Shown one piece after another: positions 17,172 to 25,105 of a stretch of 64,000 nucleotides of DNA (the first letter of the stretch is position 1; every line of letters begins with the position of its first letter). The stretch comes from Pseudoalteromonas luteoviolacea NCIMB 1944. GTDB taxonomy: Bacteria > Pseudomonadota > Gammaproteobacteria > Enterobacterales > Alteromonadaceae. Location: NCBI RefSeq assembly GCF_001625565.1, contig NZ_AUXS01000075.1, forward strand, positions 248,001 to 312,000. The letters are read 5' to 3'. The notes beneath the pieces are model-generated. The model did not search any database, was not told the DNA's origin, and saw nothing but the letters and a program-made list of their open reading frames with translations. The translations under genes were made by a program, and so were the position numbers.

Positions 17172-18213
17172 GTGCACCTCGCTTTTGTTTGATTAACTGG
17201 TAGATGAAAAATGGCGCGCCAAACAAAGCGGTAACTATGCCAATTGGCAATTCAGATGGTGCAACAATTAAGCGTGCAATCCAATCAGCCAAAAGCATAA
17301 GTAAGCAGCCTAAAAGCATACTTAGTGGTAACATTTTACGCAGATCTGGACCCACCAATAAACGTGCGATATGTGGCACAACTAAGCCTACAAAGCCAAT
17401 CATACCGGCCATTGCAACAGCGCCACCAACGCCCAAAGCAACTAAAAATACCACTTCTGTTTTAAGGCGTTTTACGTTGACACCTAGATGCCTTGCATCT
17501 CGCTCTCCTAACATCAATGCATTGATTTGACGTTTTTTCAACAGCAACATAATTGTACTAATGATGATCAATGGCGCACCATAAGTCATTGCTGACCAAC
17601 TAGCACCACCTAAAGAGCCCATTTGCCAATAAGTCATTAGTCGCAATGAGCTGTCGTCAGCAAAAAAGCTAAACAAGCCTATAATAGCCATGGCAATGGC
17701 ATTAATAGCGACGCCAGCGAGTAACAAAGTGGTGATTTGCACTTGTCCTTGATGATTTGCTAGGCGATATATGACAGAGGTGATGGTTAATGCACCTATG
17801 AATGCAGCCGGTGCAACCATGGCTTCGTTTATAAAGCTGACTTTGGGGGCCAGTGCGATCACAGCGATGGCGGCTACTGCTGCACCGCCAGTGACTCCCA
17901 TTAGGCTAGGGTCGGCCAATGGGTTGCGGCAAAGAGCTTGGGTTGCTGCACCACTACAGGCAAGTACAGAGCCAACTAAAATGGCAAGCATGAGCCTCGG
18001 TAGCCTAATTTGTGATACAACGCTTATATGTAGGTCATTAATGTCGGTTGTCATTGAATCCGGTAACAGCCATACGATGGGCATTTTCCAATCCCAACCG
18101 ACAGGGCCACTGCTTAGCGACAGCCAAGCAAGGCTAAGCAGCAAAAAAATGCTTAGCCAGTACCATTTTAAATGTTGCTTTGAGTTTAAAATCGGGAGCG
18201 TAATATTACTCAT
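17164..18213 (-). CDS. hmuU: Hemin ABC transporter permease HmuU (FecCD family)
   Basis: The 349-aa protein is a FecCD-type permease with about ten transmembrane segments. Typical motifs are SGAATQALCRNPLADPSLMG, MTYWQMGSLGGASW, GERDARHLGVNV and GMIGFVGLVVPHIARLLVG. It is the membrane channel of the hemin importer with HmuT and HmuV. Its start overlaps the hmuT stop by 4 bases (ATGA type) and its end overlaps hmuV, so the operon is translationally coupled. Confidence 0.92.
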   Translation of the reverse strand: MSNITLPILNSKQHLKWYWLSIFLLLSLAWLSLSSGPVGWDWKMPIVWLLPDSMTTDINDLHISVVSQIRLPRLMLAILVGSVLACSGAATQALCRNPLADPSLMGVTGGAAVAAIAVIALAPKVSFINEAMVAPAAFIGALTITSVIYRLANHQGQVQITTLLLAGVAINAIAMAIIGLFSFFADDSSLRLMTYWQMGSLGGASWSAMTYGAPLIIISTIMLLLKKRQINALMLGERDARHLGVNVKRLKTEVVFLVALGVGGAVAMAGMIGFVGLVVPHIARLLVGPDLRKMLPLSMLLGCLLMLLADWIARLIVAPSELPIGIVTALFGAPFFIYQLIKQKRGAHA

Positions 18214-19028
18214 AGTGCCTGCTTACGATGAAATGCGTCTAGCTTGGCAATGGCTTCAGGTAAGCGTGTGGTCATACCTAGTGCCATTAATGAATCCATA
18301 ACTAAAAGACGACATTCCTTCGCAGCGGGGATCAAAGCCAGTGCAGCTTGATTGCAAAACTTTTCTGGACCACCGGCTCCGTATACAACGTGGCTGGGCG
18401 CGATGATAAAATCGGGGTTGGCGACGAGCATAGATTCTCGATTAATTGGTTTAAACCCGCTATGTGTCGCGATGTTTTTAATTCCTGTGTAGTTAAACAG
18501 CACCTCAGGTACAGTTTCTTTCCCTGCGACCATCACACCACGTTCACCCGCGGAGAGAATAAATAAGGCTTTGGTTTTTGAGGGTTTAGGTTTCTGGGGC
18601 AACTGGGACTTGAGCGATTTTATCAATATAGTCGCTTGGTGCTCTTTTTTTAAGTCCTTTGCTACTTGGTTGATTAAAGTGTAAAGATCGTTAACTTTAT
18701 CTGGCTTGTCATAGTGATGAACCGGTACACCTGTGCTTTTAATTTGTGTAAGCACTTCTGGGCGACCTGCGCCTTCTAAAGTCAAAATCATGGTCGGTTT
18801 TTGCGACAAAATACCTTCGGCGGCGAGATCTCGATAGTAGCCGACTTTAGGTAAAGCAGCCGCTTTTGGAGGCCAAGTACTTGAGGTGTCTACGGCAACA
18901 ACGTTGTCACCAGCATTTAGTGCATAAACGATGTCGGTAATTGTACCGCCAGCAACAACCAAGCGTTCGGCGTTAGCCATGAAGCTGTTTACCATCAGTA
19001 AAATACCGATAAAAAAGGTATGTTTCAT
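18210..19028 (-). CDS. hmuT: Periplasmic hemin-binding protein HmuT
   Basis: The product of about 272 aa has a signal peptide (KHTFFIGILLMVNSFMANA) and a type III periplasmic-binding-protein fold. GGTITDIVYALNAGDNVVAV and the later SAGERGVMVAGKETVPE are typical of HmuT/ChuT. It carries haem from the TonB-dependent receptor to HmuUV. ATG 19028 follows GTGAGAAAAAC; GTG 19040 is a less likely in-frame start. It is the first gene of the four-gene haem operon and is divergent from the receptor gene, with a Fur-like box between them. Confidence 0.9.
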   Translation of the reverse strand: MKHTFFIGILLMVNSFMANAERLVVAGGTITDIVYALNAGDNVVAVDTSSTWPPKAAALPKVGYYRDLAAEGILSQKPTMILTLEGAGRPEVLTQIKSTGVPVHHYDKPDKVNDLYTLINQVAKDLKKEHQATILIKSLKSQLPQKPKPSKTKALFILSAGERGVMVAGKETVPEVLFNYTGIKNIATHSGFKPINRESMLVANPDFIIAPSHVVYGAGGPEKFCNQAALALIPAAKECRLLVMDSLMALGMTTRLPEAIAKLDAFHRKQAL

Positions 19029-19182
19029 TGTTTTTCTCACGTTTTAATACTTGAGTATTTGACCCAAAACTGCGCTGTAATTGCCTCAGTTTGAGCGACT
19101 GATAAATCCCTTATGAGTACATGTATCCAATAACGGCAATAATACATTCTACAGAAAATAAAATCTATATGATTATAGAAAT

Positions 19183-19201
19183 GCAAATAATTATCGTTTG
19201 C
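19183..19201. promoter_or_regulatory. Fur-box-like operator between hmuT and the haem receptor
   Basis: GCAAATAAT-T-ATCGTTTGC is a 9-1-9 imperfect palindrome (7 of 9 pairs) close to the Fur consensus of A/T-rich repeats with ATC. It overlaps the -35 of the receptor promoter (TTGCGA, 19198-19203), so Fur-iron bound here would block transcription. It may also act on divergent hmuT. Confidence 0.62.
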
Positions 19202-19226
19202 GATCGAGTGAAAATACCTTTATAGT
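19198..19226 (+). promoter_or_regulatory. Promoter of the TonB-dependent haem receptor
   Basis: TTGCGA (19198-19203) and TATAGT (19221-19226) have a 17-base spacer and match 4 of 6 and 5 of 6 consensus positions. The start codon lies 46 bases downstream. Confidence 0.55.
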
Positions 19227-19271
19227 GCACAGCGAAAATTATTCATTCTTCCTGTTTGAGGTTAAAAGATA

Positions 19272-21374
19272 ATGTTTAAAAGAACTACTCTTTCGCTAGG
19301 TATTGCGGCGGCAGTCTTAACTGCGCCTAATGTTGTTGCTGAACAATTTGAAAAAGATAGCGAAGTAATCGTAGTATCAGGGTCGCGTATTGAGCAAAAG
19401 CTTGAAGATGTCGCAGGCACTGTAAATGTTGTCACCGAACAAGAGATTGAACGTGAGTTAGCAGTTGACTTAAATACCGCATTTAAGTATCAAACAGGGA
19501 TTACAACTACGGGCTCTACAGGTGAAGCCCAAGCGCTCAATATTCGTGGTATCGGTGGAAACCGCGTGGTGTACGTCAAAGACGGTCGCCGTTTAAATGA
19601 TGCATACTCAGGTGGTGGTGGTTTAATTATCGGCCGCGGCTATTTTGATGTAGATAATGTTAAGCAAATCGAGGTTGCCAAAGGCGCGGCATCGTCGCTA
19701 TATGGTTCAGATGCGCTTGGCGGTATTGTTGTCATTTCGACAAAAAATCCGTCTGATTATTTATCGGGTAAGGATACATACGCACAAGTTGGCCTTGGTT
19801 ACTATGGCGTAAATGCTGAAAAAAGCGCGACGGCGACATTTGCCAAGCAGCTGAGTGATTCTAACGCGACATCTATTCAAGTTACACGTCGCGATGGTGA
19901 AGAAACCCAAAACTATGCAGAAGATTTGCCCGGTTTTGACTACACATCAAATGCATTGCTACTCAAATCTGAATTCAAAATTACTGATAATGAAAGTATT
20001 TTGGCGACAGTGGACTACTTTGACCAAGATGTTGAGCAAATCATTAATGCAAATGCTTATGAAACAAGAGATGACAATGAAAGCATTTCATTCTCTTTAG
20101 AGTTTGATACAGCGAGTGCAACCAGTTTTTACGATAATCTAAGCGCACAAGTTTATTACACAGACTTTGAGCAACTGAGCGACCAGATCCGCGCTAATGA
20201 TGGCAGCCGCAGTCGCACAGGACCATATACTGACTTCAATGACTACCGTTTCGAGCAATCTATTTTTGGTACGCGCCTAGTCCTTGATAAACAGCTTGAA
20301 TTTGGCTCGTTGGCTCATCAATTGGTTTACGGCTTTGATTTTGATAGCTACGAGACGTCACGTCCTCGTTATAAAACACGGATTGATGCACAAGGCAATA
20401 AAAGCAAAGATAGAGAAGGACAAAAGACGTTTCCAGGCGCAGATACAACTATGCTAGGTCTATTTGTTCAAGACAACATTACCTTGATACCAGATACACT
20501 TAAGCTCAATGCTGGCTTACGTATTGACCGCTATGAGATGGATGCTAAACAAAGTGAATTATATGCGGGCACAGAGTTCGGCGACATCAGTGAAACGGCT
20601 CTGTCTCCTAAACTGGGCTTAGTTTATTCTGTGTCAGAAAACTTAAATGTTGTTGCTCAGTATTCTCGAGGTTTCAAAATCCCACCTCATGATCTTGCAT
20701 ATCAAAGTCATGGTGTTGAGCCGTTCTATCAAATTCTACCTAATTCAGATTTAGAGCCAGAAACCAGTGATAGCATTGAATTTGGTGTTAAAGGTGATTT
20801 TGAGTCGAAACAGTTCTCTGTCACAGTATTTAATTCAAAATTTGATGATTTTATCTCAAACAAAATAGTGCGCGTAGAGCCAAGCCAAATTCCAGGCATG
20901 CCTCCTAAGACATACTATCAGTACCAAAATATCGCAGAAGTCGAGATCAAAGGTTTAGAAGCTAATTTCACTGTCTGGGTAAACGACAATGTATCGATTG
21001 ATACTGGCTTTACTTATGTACAGGGTAAAGATAAAGAGACCAATGAATACATTAGCACTCTTAGTCCACTCAATGGCTTTGCAAAAGCACGCTATGAGCT
21101 GGACAACTGGTCAGTTACAGCGGCATTTAAAGCAGCCAAACGTATGACTAAGGTACCAGCTGATGACAAAGTCAAAACAGCGGGTTGGGGTACGGTTGAT
21201 CTCTTCGCTGAGTACGATTTTGGTAACTTGAGACTCAATGCGGGTGTCTTTAACTTGCTAGACAAGGAATATATTCCATATGAGAGCGTTGCTGGACAGT
21301 CTGCTGACGCAGCGCTAGGACAGTACACGCAACCTGGACGCAATTTTGCCCTAAATGCGAAATATACGTTCTAA
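19272..21374 (+). CDS. TonB-dependent haem/haemoglobin receptor
   Basis: The 700-aa product has a signal peptide (KRTTLSLGIAAAVLTAPNVVA), a TonB box-like SEVIVVSGSR, a plug domain (NIRGIGGNRVVYVKDGRR, GAASSLYGSDALGGIV) and a 22-strand barrel ending in YTF. RGFKIPPHDLAYQ and PNSDLEPETSDSIE match the FRAP/NPNL-type region of HemR/HutA/HupA haem receptors. It would bring haem, or haem from haemoglobin, across the outer membrane using TonB energy. It is divergent from hmuTUV-hugZ with a Fur-like box between. The exact ligand (free haem, haemoglobin or other) is not determined by sequence. Confidence 0.88.
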   Translation: MFKRTTLSLGIAAAVLTAPNVVAEQFEKDSEVIVVSGSRIEQKLEDVAGTVNVVTEQEIERELAVDLNTAFKYQTGITTTGSTGEAQALNIRGIGGNRVVYVKDGRRLNDAYSGGGGLIIGRGYFDVDNVKQIEVAKGAASSLYGSDALGGIVVISTKNPSDYLSGKDTYAQVGLGYYGVNAEKSATATFAKQLSDSNATSIQVTRRDGEETQNYAEDLPGFDYTSNALLLKSEFKITDNESILATVDYFDQDVEQIINANAYETRDDNESISFSLEFDTASATSFYDNLSAQVYYTDFEQLSDQIRANDGSRSRTGPYTDFNDYRFEQSIFGTRLVLDKQLEFGSLAHQLVYGFDFDSYETSRPRYKTRIDAQGNKSKDREGQKTFPGADTTMLGLFVQDNITLIPDTLKLNAGLRIDRYEMDAKQSELYAGTEFGDISETALSPKLGLVYSVSENLNVVAQYSRGFKIPPHDLAYQSHGVEPFYQILPNSDLEPETSDSIEFGVKGDFESKQFSVTVFNSKFDDFISNKIVRVEPSQIPGMPPKTYYQYQNIAEVEIKGLEANFTVWVNDNVSIDTGFTYVQGKDKETNEYISTLSPLNGFAKARYELDNWSVTAAFKAAKRMTKVPADDKVKTAGWGTVDLFAEYDFGNLRLNAGVFNLLDKEYIPYESVAGQSADAALGQYTQPGRNFALNAKYTF

Positions 21375-21425
21375 GGTGTAATACCTCCCTGCGAGCAAGG
21401 TGATTAATGCTTTGCTTGAGCTTTT

Positions 21426-21460
21426 AAACGGGTGTTTTTAACAGCACCCGTTTCTTTATT
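21426..21460 (+). terminator. Terminator after the haem receptor gene
   Basis: AAACGGGTG (21426-21434) pairs with CACCCGTTT (21445-21453) around a 10-base loop, followed by CTTTATTTT. It lies 50 bases after the stop codon. Confidence 0.75.
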
Positions 21461-21548
21461 TTGGCGTGTGCGAAGCCAAACAATGAGTGCGTTTTAGGTC
21501 CAAATTGACCTAGGCATGTCAAGATTGAGAATTAAATCCAAAACATGC

Positions 21549-21576
21549 TTGCATTGTTGAGAAAAACTCGTACAAT
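21549..21576 (+). promoter_or_regulatory. Promoter of the rpsP operon
   Basis: TTGCAT (21549-21554) and TACAAT (21571-21576) have a 16-base spacer. The leader to rpsP is about 60 bases and begins near a CTTCCC-GTAGT-GGGAAG hairpin (21584-21600). Confidence 0.6.
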
Positions 21577-21583
21577 TCCCCAG

Positions 21584-21600
21584 CTTCCCGTAGTGGGAAG
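21584..21600 (+). promoter_or_regulatory. Hairpin in the rpsP leader
   Basis: CTTCCC and GGGAAG form a 6-bp stem with loop GTAGT, starting 8 bases after the -10 element. It would be at the very 5' end of the mRNA. It may stabilise the mRNA; a regulatory role is not shown. Confidence 0.35.
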
Positions 21601-21644
21601 TAATATCTTATTAATGAAAACAGTCAATCTATGTAGAGGACGGT

Positions 21645-21893
21645 ATGGTAACTATTCGTTTGCAACGTGGCGGCGCTAAAAAGCGTCCATTCTATCAAAT
21701 CGTGGTTGCGGATAGCCGTTTCTCGCGTGACGGTCGTTTCATCGAGAAAGTAGGTTTCTTTAACCCAATCGCTTCTGGTCAGGAAGAAAAAATTCGTCTA
21801 GATCTTGCTCGTGTTGATCACTGGGTAGGCCAAGGCGCATCTCTTTCAGATCGCGTAGCTAAGTTAGTTAAAGACGCTCGTAAAGCGGCTTAA
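21645..21893 (+). CDS. rpsP: 30S ribosomal protein S16
   Basis: The 82-aa protein has the conserved N-terminal MVTIRLQRGGAKKRPFYQIV and the motif SRFSRDGRFIEKVGFFNP. S16 binds 16S rRNA and is needed for 30S assembly. It is the first gene of the rpsP-rimM-trmD-rplS operon, which is conserved across bacteria. The length is standard. Confidence 0.98.
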   Translation: MVTIRLQRGGAKKRPFYQIVVADSRFSRDGRFIEKVGFFNPIASGQEEKIRLDLARVDHWVGQGASLSDRVAKLVKDARKAA

Positions 21894-21910
21894 TAGGCGT
21901 AAGTGTAACC

Positions 21911-22444
21911 ATGAGTCAAGATAACACCTCGACACTAGTTGTCGGCAAATTAGGTGCCCCTTATGGTATTAAGGGTTGGCTTAAGGTGCATTCATTTACT
22001 GATGATCCCCAAGGGATCTTCGATTTCAGCCCATGGTTGATAGGGCAACAAGGTAAATGGCAAGCACTTGAAGTGAGCGACTGGCGTCGCCACAACAAGG
22101 GTTTCATCGCTAAATTTGCAAACATTAACGACAGAGACGAAGCAATGGCTTATACCAACGCTGAAATCGCCGTTAATAGTGAGCAGCTTCCTGAATTACC
22201 TGAAGGGGAGTTTTATTGGCGAGACTTAATTGGTATGACGGTTGTAACTAATAAAGGTTACAACTTAGGTCATGTCGATGACCTGATGGAGACTGGCTCA
22301 AATGATGTTTTGGTTGTGAAAGCAAACAAAAAAGATGCATTTGGTCAGACTGAGCGCTTAATTCCATTTTTGACAGATTCTGTCATTATTGAAGTTAAGC
22401 ATGATGAACGTGAAATTACGGTTGATTGGGATCCTGCATTTTAA
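21911..22444 (+). CDS. rimM: Ribosome maturation factor RimM
   Basis: The 177-aa product has the RimM N-terminal domain (VVGKLGAPYGIKGWLKVHSF) and the PRC-barrel C-terminal domain (FYWRDLIGMTV, GHVDDLMETGSNDVLVV). RimM binds S19 and helps 16S rRNA 3' domain maturation. It lies 17 bases after rpsP, and its stop shares one base with the trmD start (TAATG). Confidence 0.96.
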   Translation: MSQDNTSTLVVGKLGAPYGIKGWLKVHSFTDDPQGIFDFSPWLIGQQGKWQALEVSDWRRHNKGFIAKFANINDRDEAMAYTNAEIAVNSEQLPELPEGEFYWRDLIGMTVVTNKGYNLGHVDDLMETGSNDVLVVKANKKDAFGQTERLIPFLTDSVIIEVKHDEREITVDWDPAF

Positions 22445-23208
22445 TGAGTGATCAGCAAAAACTTTGGGTGGGCGTGGTATCGCTGTTCCCAGAAATGTTT
22501 GATGCAGTTACTCAGCAAGGTGTAACTGGTCGAGCTGTGAAAAACGGTTTGATTGAGTTCAATTGTTGGAACCCTAGAGCGTATGCTACTGACAAACATC
22601 GTACTGTAGATGATCGGCCTTACGGCGGTGGTCCAGGTATGTTGATGATGGTAGAGCCGCTTGAAAAAGCCATTCTTGATGCAAAATCTGCAGCGGGTGA
22701 TGGTGCAAAAGTAATTTATATGTCTCCACAGGGACGCAAACTGGATCAACAAGGCGTTGCTGAATTAGCACAGTCTGAAAAGTTGATTTTAGTTGCGGGT
22801 CGATATGAAGGTATAGATGAACGGATCATTGAGTCTCATGTAGACGAAGAGTGGTCCATTGGTGATTTTATTCTCAGTGGTGGCGAATTGCCCGCTATGA
22901 CGCTTATCGATGCGGTTGCACGATTAGTGCCTGGTGTGCTTGGTCACAATCAGTCTGCTGAGCAGGACTCATTTTCGGATGGCCTGTTAGATTGCCCTCA
23001 CTATACTCGGCCTGAAATATTGGATGGAAAGCAGGTCCCTGCTGTATTACTCAGTGGGAACCACAAAGAAATTGCAAAATGGCGCTTAAAGCAGTCATTA
23101 GGCAGGACTTGGCTACGCCGTCCGGACTTGTTGCGTAACCTAGCTCTGACTGAGGAGCAAGCAAAGCTCCTTGCTGAATTTCAGCAAGAACACGAAGCTT
23201 GTGGCTAG
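22444..23208 (+). CDS. trmD: tRNA (guanine-N1)-methyltransferase TrmD
   Basis: The 254-aa enzyme contains VGVVSLFPEMFDAVTQQGV, DRPYGGGPGMLMMVEPL and AGRYEGIDERIIE, which are the SPOUT-fold trefoil-knot motifs that bind S-adenosylmethionine. It methylates G37 next to the anticodon to prevent frameshifting. ATG 22444 overlaps the rimM stop by one base (TAATG); an upstream in-frame start at 22426 would lie inside rimM. It is followed by rplS. Confidence 0.97.
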   Translation: MSDQQKLWVGVVSLFPEMFDAVTQQGVTGRAVKNGLIEFNCWNPRAYATDKHRTVDDRPYGGGPGMLMMVEPLEKAILDAKSAAGDGAKVIYMSPQGRKLDQQGVAELAQSEKLILVAGRYEGIDERIIESHVDEEWSIGDFILSGGELPAMTLIDAVARLVPGVLGHNQSAEQDSFSDGLLDCPHYTRPEILDGKQVPAVLLSGNHKEIAKWRLKQSLGRTWLRRPDLLRNLALTEEQAKLLAEFQQEHEACG

Positions 23209-23241
23209 AAGACAGTTACTCCTAGGAATGTGAGAAATAAA

Positions 23242-23601
23242 ATGGCAAAAGTAAACCAAAATATTATTAAAGCGCTTGAAGAAGAGCAGCTTAAAACAGA
23301 CGTACCTGCGTTCGGCGCTGGTGACACAGTTGTTGTACAAGTACGTGTTAAAGAAGGTAACAAAGAGCGTCTACAGGCCTTTGAAGGTGTTGTAATCGCT
23401 AAGCGTAACCGTGGCCTTCATTCATCTTTCACTGTTCGTAAGATCTCAAGCGGTGAAGGTGTTGAACGTGTTTTCCAAACACACAGCCCACTGGTTGACA
23501 GCGTTACAGTTAAGCGTCGTGGTGCGGTTCGTCGCGCTAAGCTTTACTACTTACGCGAGCGTTCTGGTAAATCTGCACGTATTAAAGAAAAACTTAACTA
23601 A
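23242..23601 (+). CDS. rplS: 50S ribosomal protein L19
   Basis: The 119-aa product starts MAKVNQNIIKALEEEQ and has FGAGDTVVVQVRVKEG, and KRRGAVRRAKLYYLR near the C-terminus, all typical of L19. L19 sits at the subunit interface of the ribosome. ATG 23242 is chosen over an in-frame GTG at 23230. It ends the rpsP operon and a strong terminator follows. Confidence 0.98.
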   Translation: MAKVNQNIIKALEEEQLKTDVPAFGAGDTVVVQVRVKEGNKERLQAFEGVVIAKRNRGLHSSFTVRKISSGEGVERVFQTHSPLVDSVTVKRRGAVRRAKLYYLRERSGKSARIKEKLN

Positions 23602-23626
23602 TACGCGCATACTACCTATGCTTAAC

Positions 23627-23653
23627 AAACAGGCCGCTTCATGCGGCCTGTTT
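23627..23653 (+). terminator. Terminator of the rpsP-rimM-trmD-rplS operon
   Basis: AAACAGGCCGC (23627-23637) pairs perfectly with GCGGCCTGTTT (23643-23653) around TTCAT, followed by GGTTTCT. The stem is 11 bp and GC-rich. It starts 25 bases after the rplS stop. Confidence 0.85.
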
Positions 23654-23764
23654 GGTTTCTCCCTCTATATTTCAATTCATTGATTGTCTGCTATCTTTTG
23701 TCGTAATACTCACCTACTGACATGTAAATTTAAAACCCATTGGTTTGTACCTTATAATTTCATG

Positions 23765-23783
23765 AAGTAACGAAATGTTACTT
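23765..23783. repeat. 7-bp perfect palindrome upstream of tyrA
   Basis: AAGTAAC-GAAAT-GTTACTT is a dyad with perfect arms, about 30 bases upstream of the first TyrR box. It may be an operator or overlap the -35 region of tyrA; no regulator is recognised. Confidence 0.35.
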
Positions 23784-23813
23784 TCTTAATAAAATTCGTC
23801 CTGTTAGACTAGG

Positions 23814-23851
23814 TGTAATTAAATATTTACTGGTGTAAATTAAGGTTTACG
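23814..23851 (+). promoter_or_regulatory. Two adjacent TyrR boxes in front of tyrA
   Basis: TGTAAT-N6-TTTACT (23814-23831) and TGTAAA-N6-TTTACG (23834-23851) match the TyrR consensus TGTAAA-N6-TTTACA at 10 and 11 of 12 fixed positions. The boxes lie 20 bp apart, centre to centre. The second ends 2 bases before ATG and covers the ribosome site. Repression by TyrR with tyrosine or phenylalanine is expected. Confidence 0.7.
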
Positions 23852-23853
23852 GT

Positions 23854-25005
23854 ATGGGAATGAGAGATAATTTGAGTCTAGATGAGCTGCGTGTCCAGAT
23901 AGATCGCTGTGATAGCGAGCTGGTTAGCTTGCTTGCTGAGCGCAGAAAACTAACAGAGCAGGTTGGGCAAATTAAGCAGCAACAGGGGGCGCCACTACAC
24001 GCTCCAGATCGAGAAGCGGTTTTAATTGCGGCACGTCGTCAGCAAGCGCAAGAAAAGGGGGTTAACCCTGAATTGGTTGAAGATATTTTGCGCAGAATGA
24101 TGCGTGAAGCATACGAAAATCAGCAAAGTAAATTAGCGTGTACAGCTCCGCAGCTTTCGCCAATAGTGATAGTAGGTGGTGAAGGAGCAATGGGTCAGTT
24201 GTTTGCAAAGCAGTTTCGACGCTCAGGTTATGAAGTCAAAATACTCGATAAAAGTCATCAAGAAGAGGCCGCAGATATTTTATCCGGCGCGAAACTTGTG
24301 CTTGTGAGCGTGCCTATAAACAGCTTAGAACAAGTTATCGATGATTTGCCTGCGCTGGATCCCGAATGCATTTTGGCGGATATTACATCTGTAAAGCAGA
24401 CTCCACTTAAAAGTTTACTCAAAAAACACCCAGGCCCTGTAGTTGGTTTGCACCCAATGTTTGGCCCAGATATCTCTCACTGGGTTAAGCAAACTGTAGT
24501 AGCTTGCCACGGGCGAGATCAAGCGGCATATGAGGGGTTACTGAAACAACTTCAGATCTGGGGATGCCATATCGTCTCAATGGAAGCGAAAAAGCACGAC
24601 CAAGCGATGCAAATTATTCAGGTCATGCGGCACTTGACTACATTTGTTTACGGTCAGTTTTTAGCAAAACAGTGTCACACATTGGAAGAGCTTCGCAGTT
24701 GTTCTTCACCCATTTATCAATTGGAGTTGATGATGGTCGGCCGTTTATTTGCACAGTCCCCTGAGTTATATGCCGATATTATGCTTGCTCAATTTGACGA
24801 CGTTGAAGGATTGCTCGCCAGCTATCAGGATACCTTTGCGCAAACACTTCAAAGCTTGAAACAACGTGACAAAAAAGCTTTGATAGAAGGGTTTGATAAA
24901 GCGCAGACCTATTTCTCTGACAGTGCCCATACTTTCTTAGCGCAGAGTAGAGGTATTTTAAATAAAGCCAATGACGCCAAGGTGCTCGATGAGTTAGCTT
25001 CATAA
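23854..25005 (+). CDS. tyrA: Bifunctional chorismate mutase / prephenate dehydrogenase TyrA
   Basis: The 383-aa product has an AroQ-type chorismate mutase domain (about residues 8-95, LDELRVQIDRCDSELVSLLAERR) fused to a prephenate dehydrogenase Rossmann domain (PIVIVGGEGAMGQLFAKQF). The motif VVGLHPMFGPD is typical of TyrA. It converts chorismate to prephenate and then to 4-hydroxyphenylpyruvate, the tyrosine branch. ATG 23854 follows AAGG by 8 bases; ATG 23860 is also possible. TyrR boxes lie directly upstream. It is convergent with pheA, the phenylalanine branch enzyme, an arrangement seen in enteric relatives. Confidence 0.95.
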   Translation: MGMRDNLSLDELRVQIDRCDSELVSLLAERRKLTEQVGQIKQQQGAPLHAPDREAVLIAARRQQAQEKGVNPELVEDILRRMMREAYENQQSKLACTAPQLSPIVIVGGEGAMGQLFAKQFRRSGYEVKILDKSHQEEAADILSGAKLVLVSVPINSLEQVIDDLPALDPECILADITSVKQTPLKSLLKKHPGPVVGLHPMFGPDISHWVKQTVVACHGRDQAAYEGLLKQLQIWGCHIVSMEAKKHDQAMQIIQVMRHLTTFVYGQFLAKQCHTLEELRSCSSPIYQLELMMVGRLFAQSPELYADIMLAQFDDVEGLLASYQDTFAQTLQSLKQRDKKALIEGFDKAQTYFSDSAHTFLAQSRGILNKANDAKVLDELAS

Positions 25006-25079
25006 GTAGTAATTTTTTGCGCTACATTAGTAGCGCATATACTCTTAAGAGAAAGTATGTATTAAGTTAAGAGGGTTTG

Positions 25080-25103
25080 CCCAGCACCTAAGCTGGGGTT
25101 TTC
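25080..25103 (+). terminator. Probable tyrA terminator
   Basis: CCCAGC (25080-25085) pairs with GCTGGG (25092-25097) around ACCTAA, followed by GTTTTC. The stem is short. It lies just before the pheA stop, between two convergent genes. Confidence 0.45.
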
Positions 25104-25105
25104 AA

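Noticed and set aside
17771..18301. Plus-strand open frame of 176 codons
   Set aside because: It lies antisense to hmuU and the end of hmuT, both certain genes; no ribosome site or domain.
25018..25037. Hairpin GCGCTAC-ATTA-GTAGCGC after tyrA
   Set aside because: The T run precedes the stem instead of following it, so it is not a terminator for tyrA; for pheA transcripts the side is also wrong.
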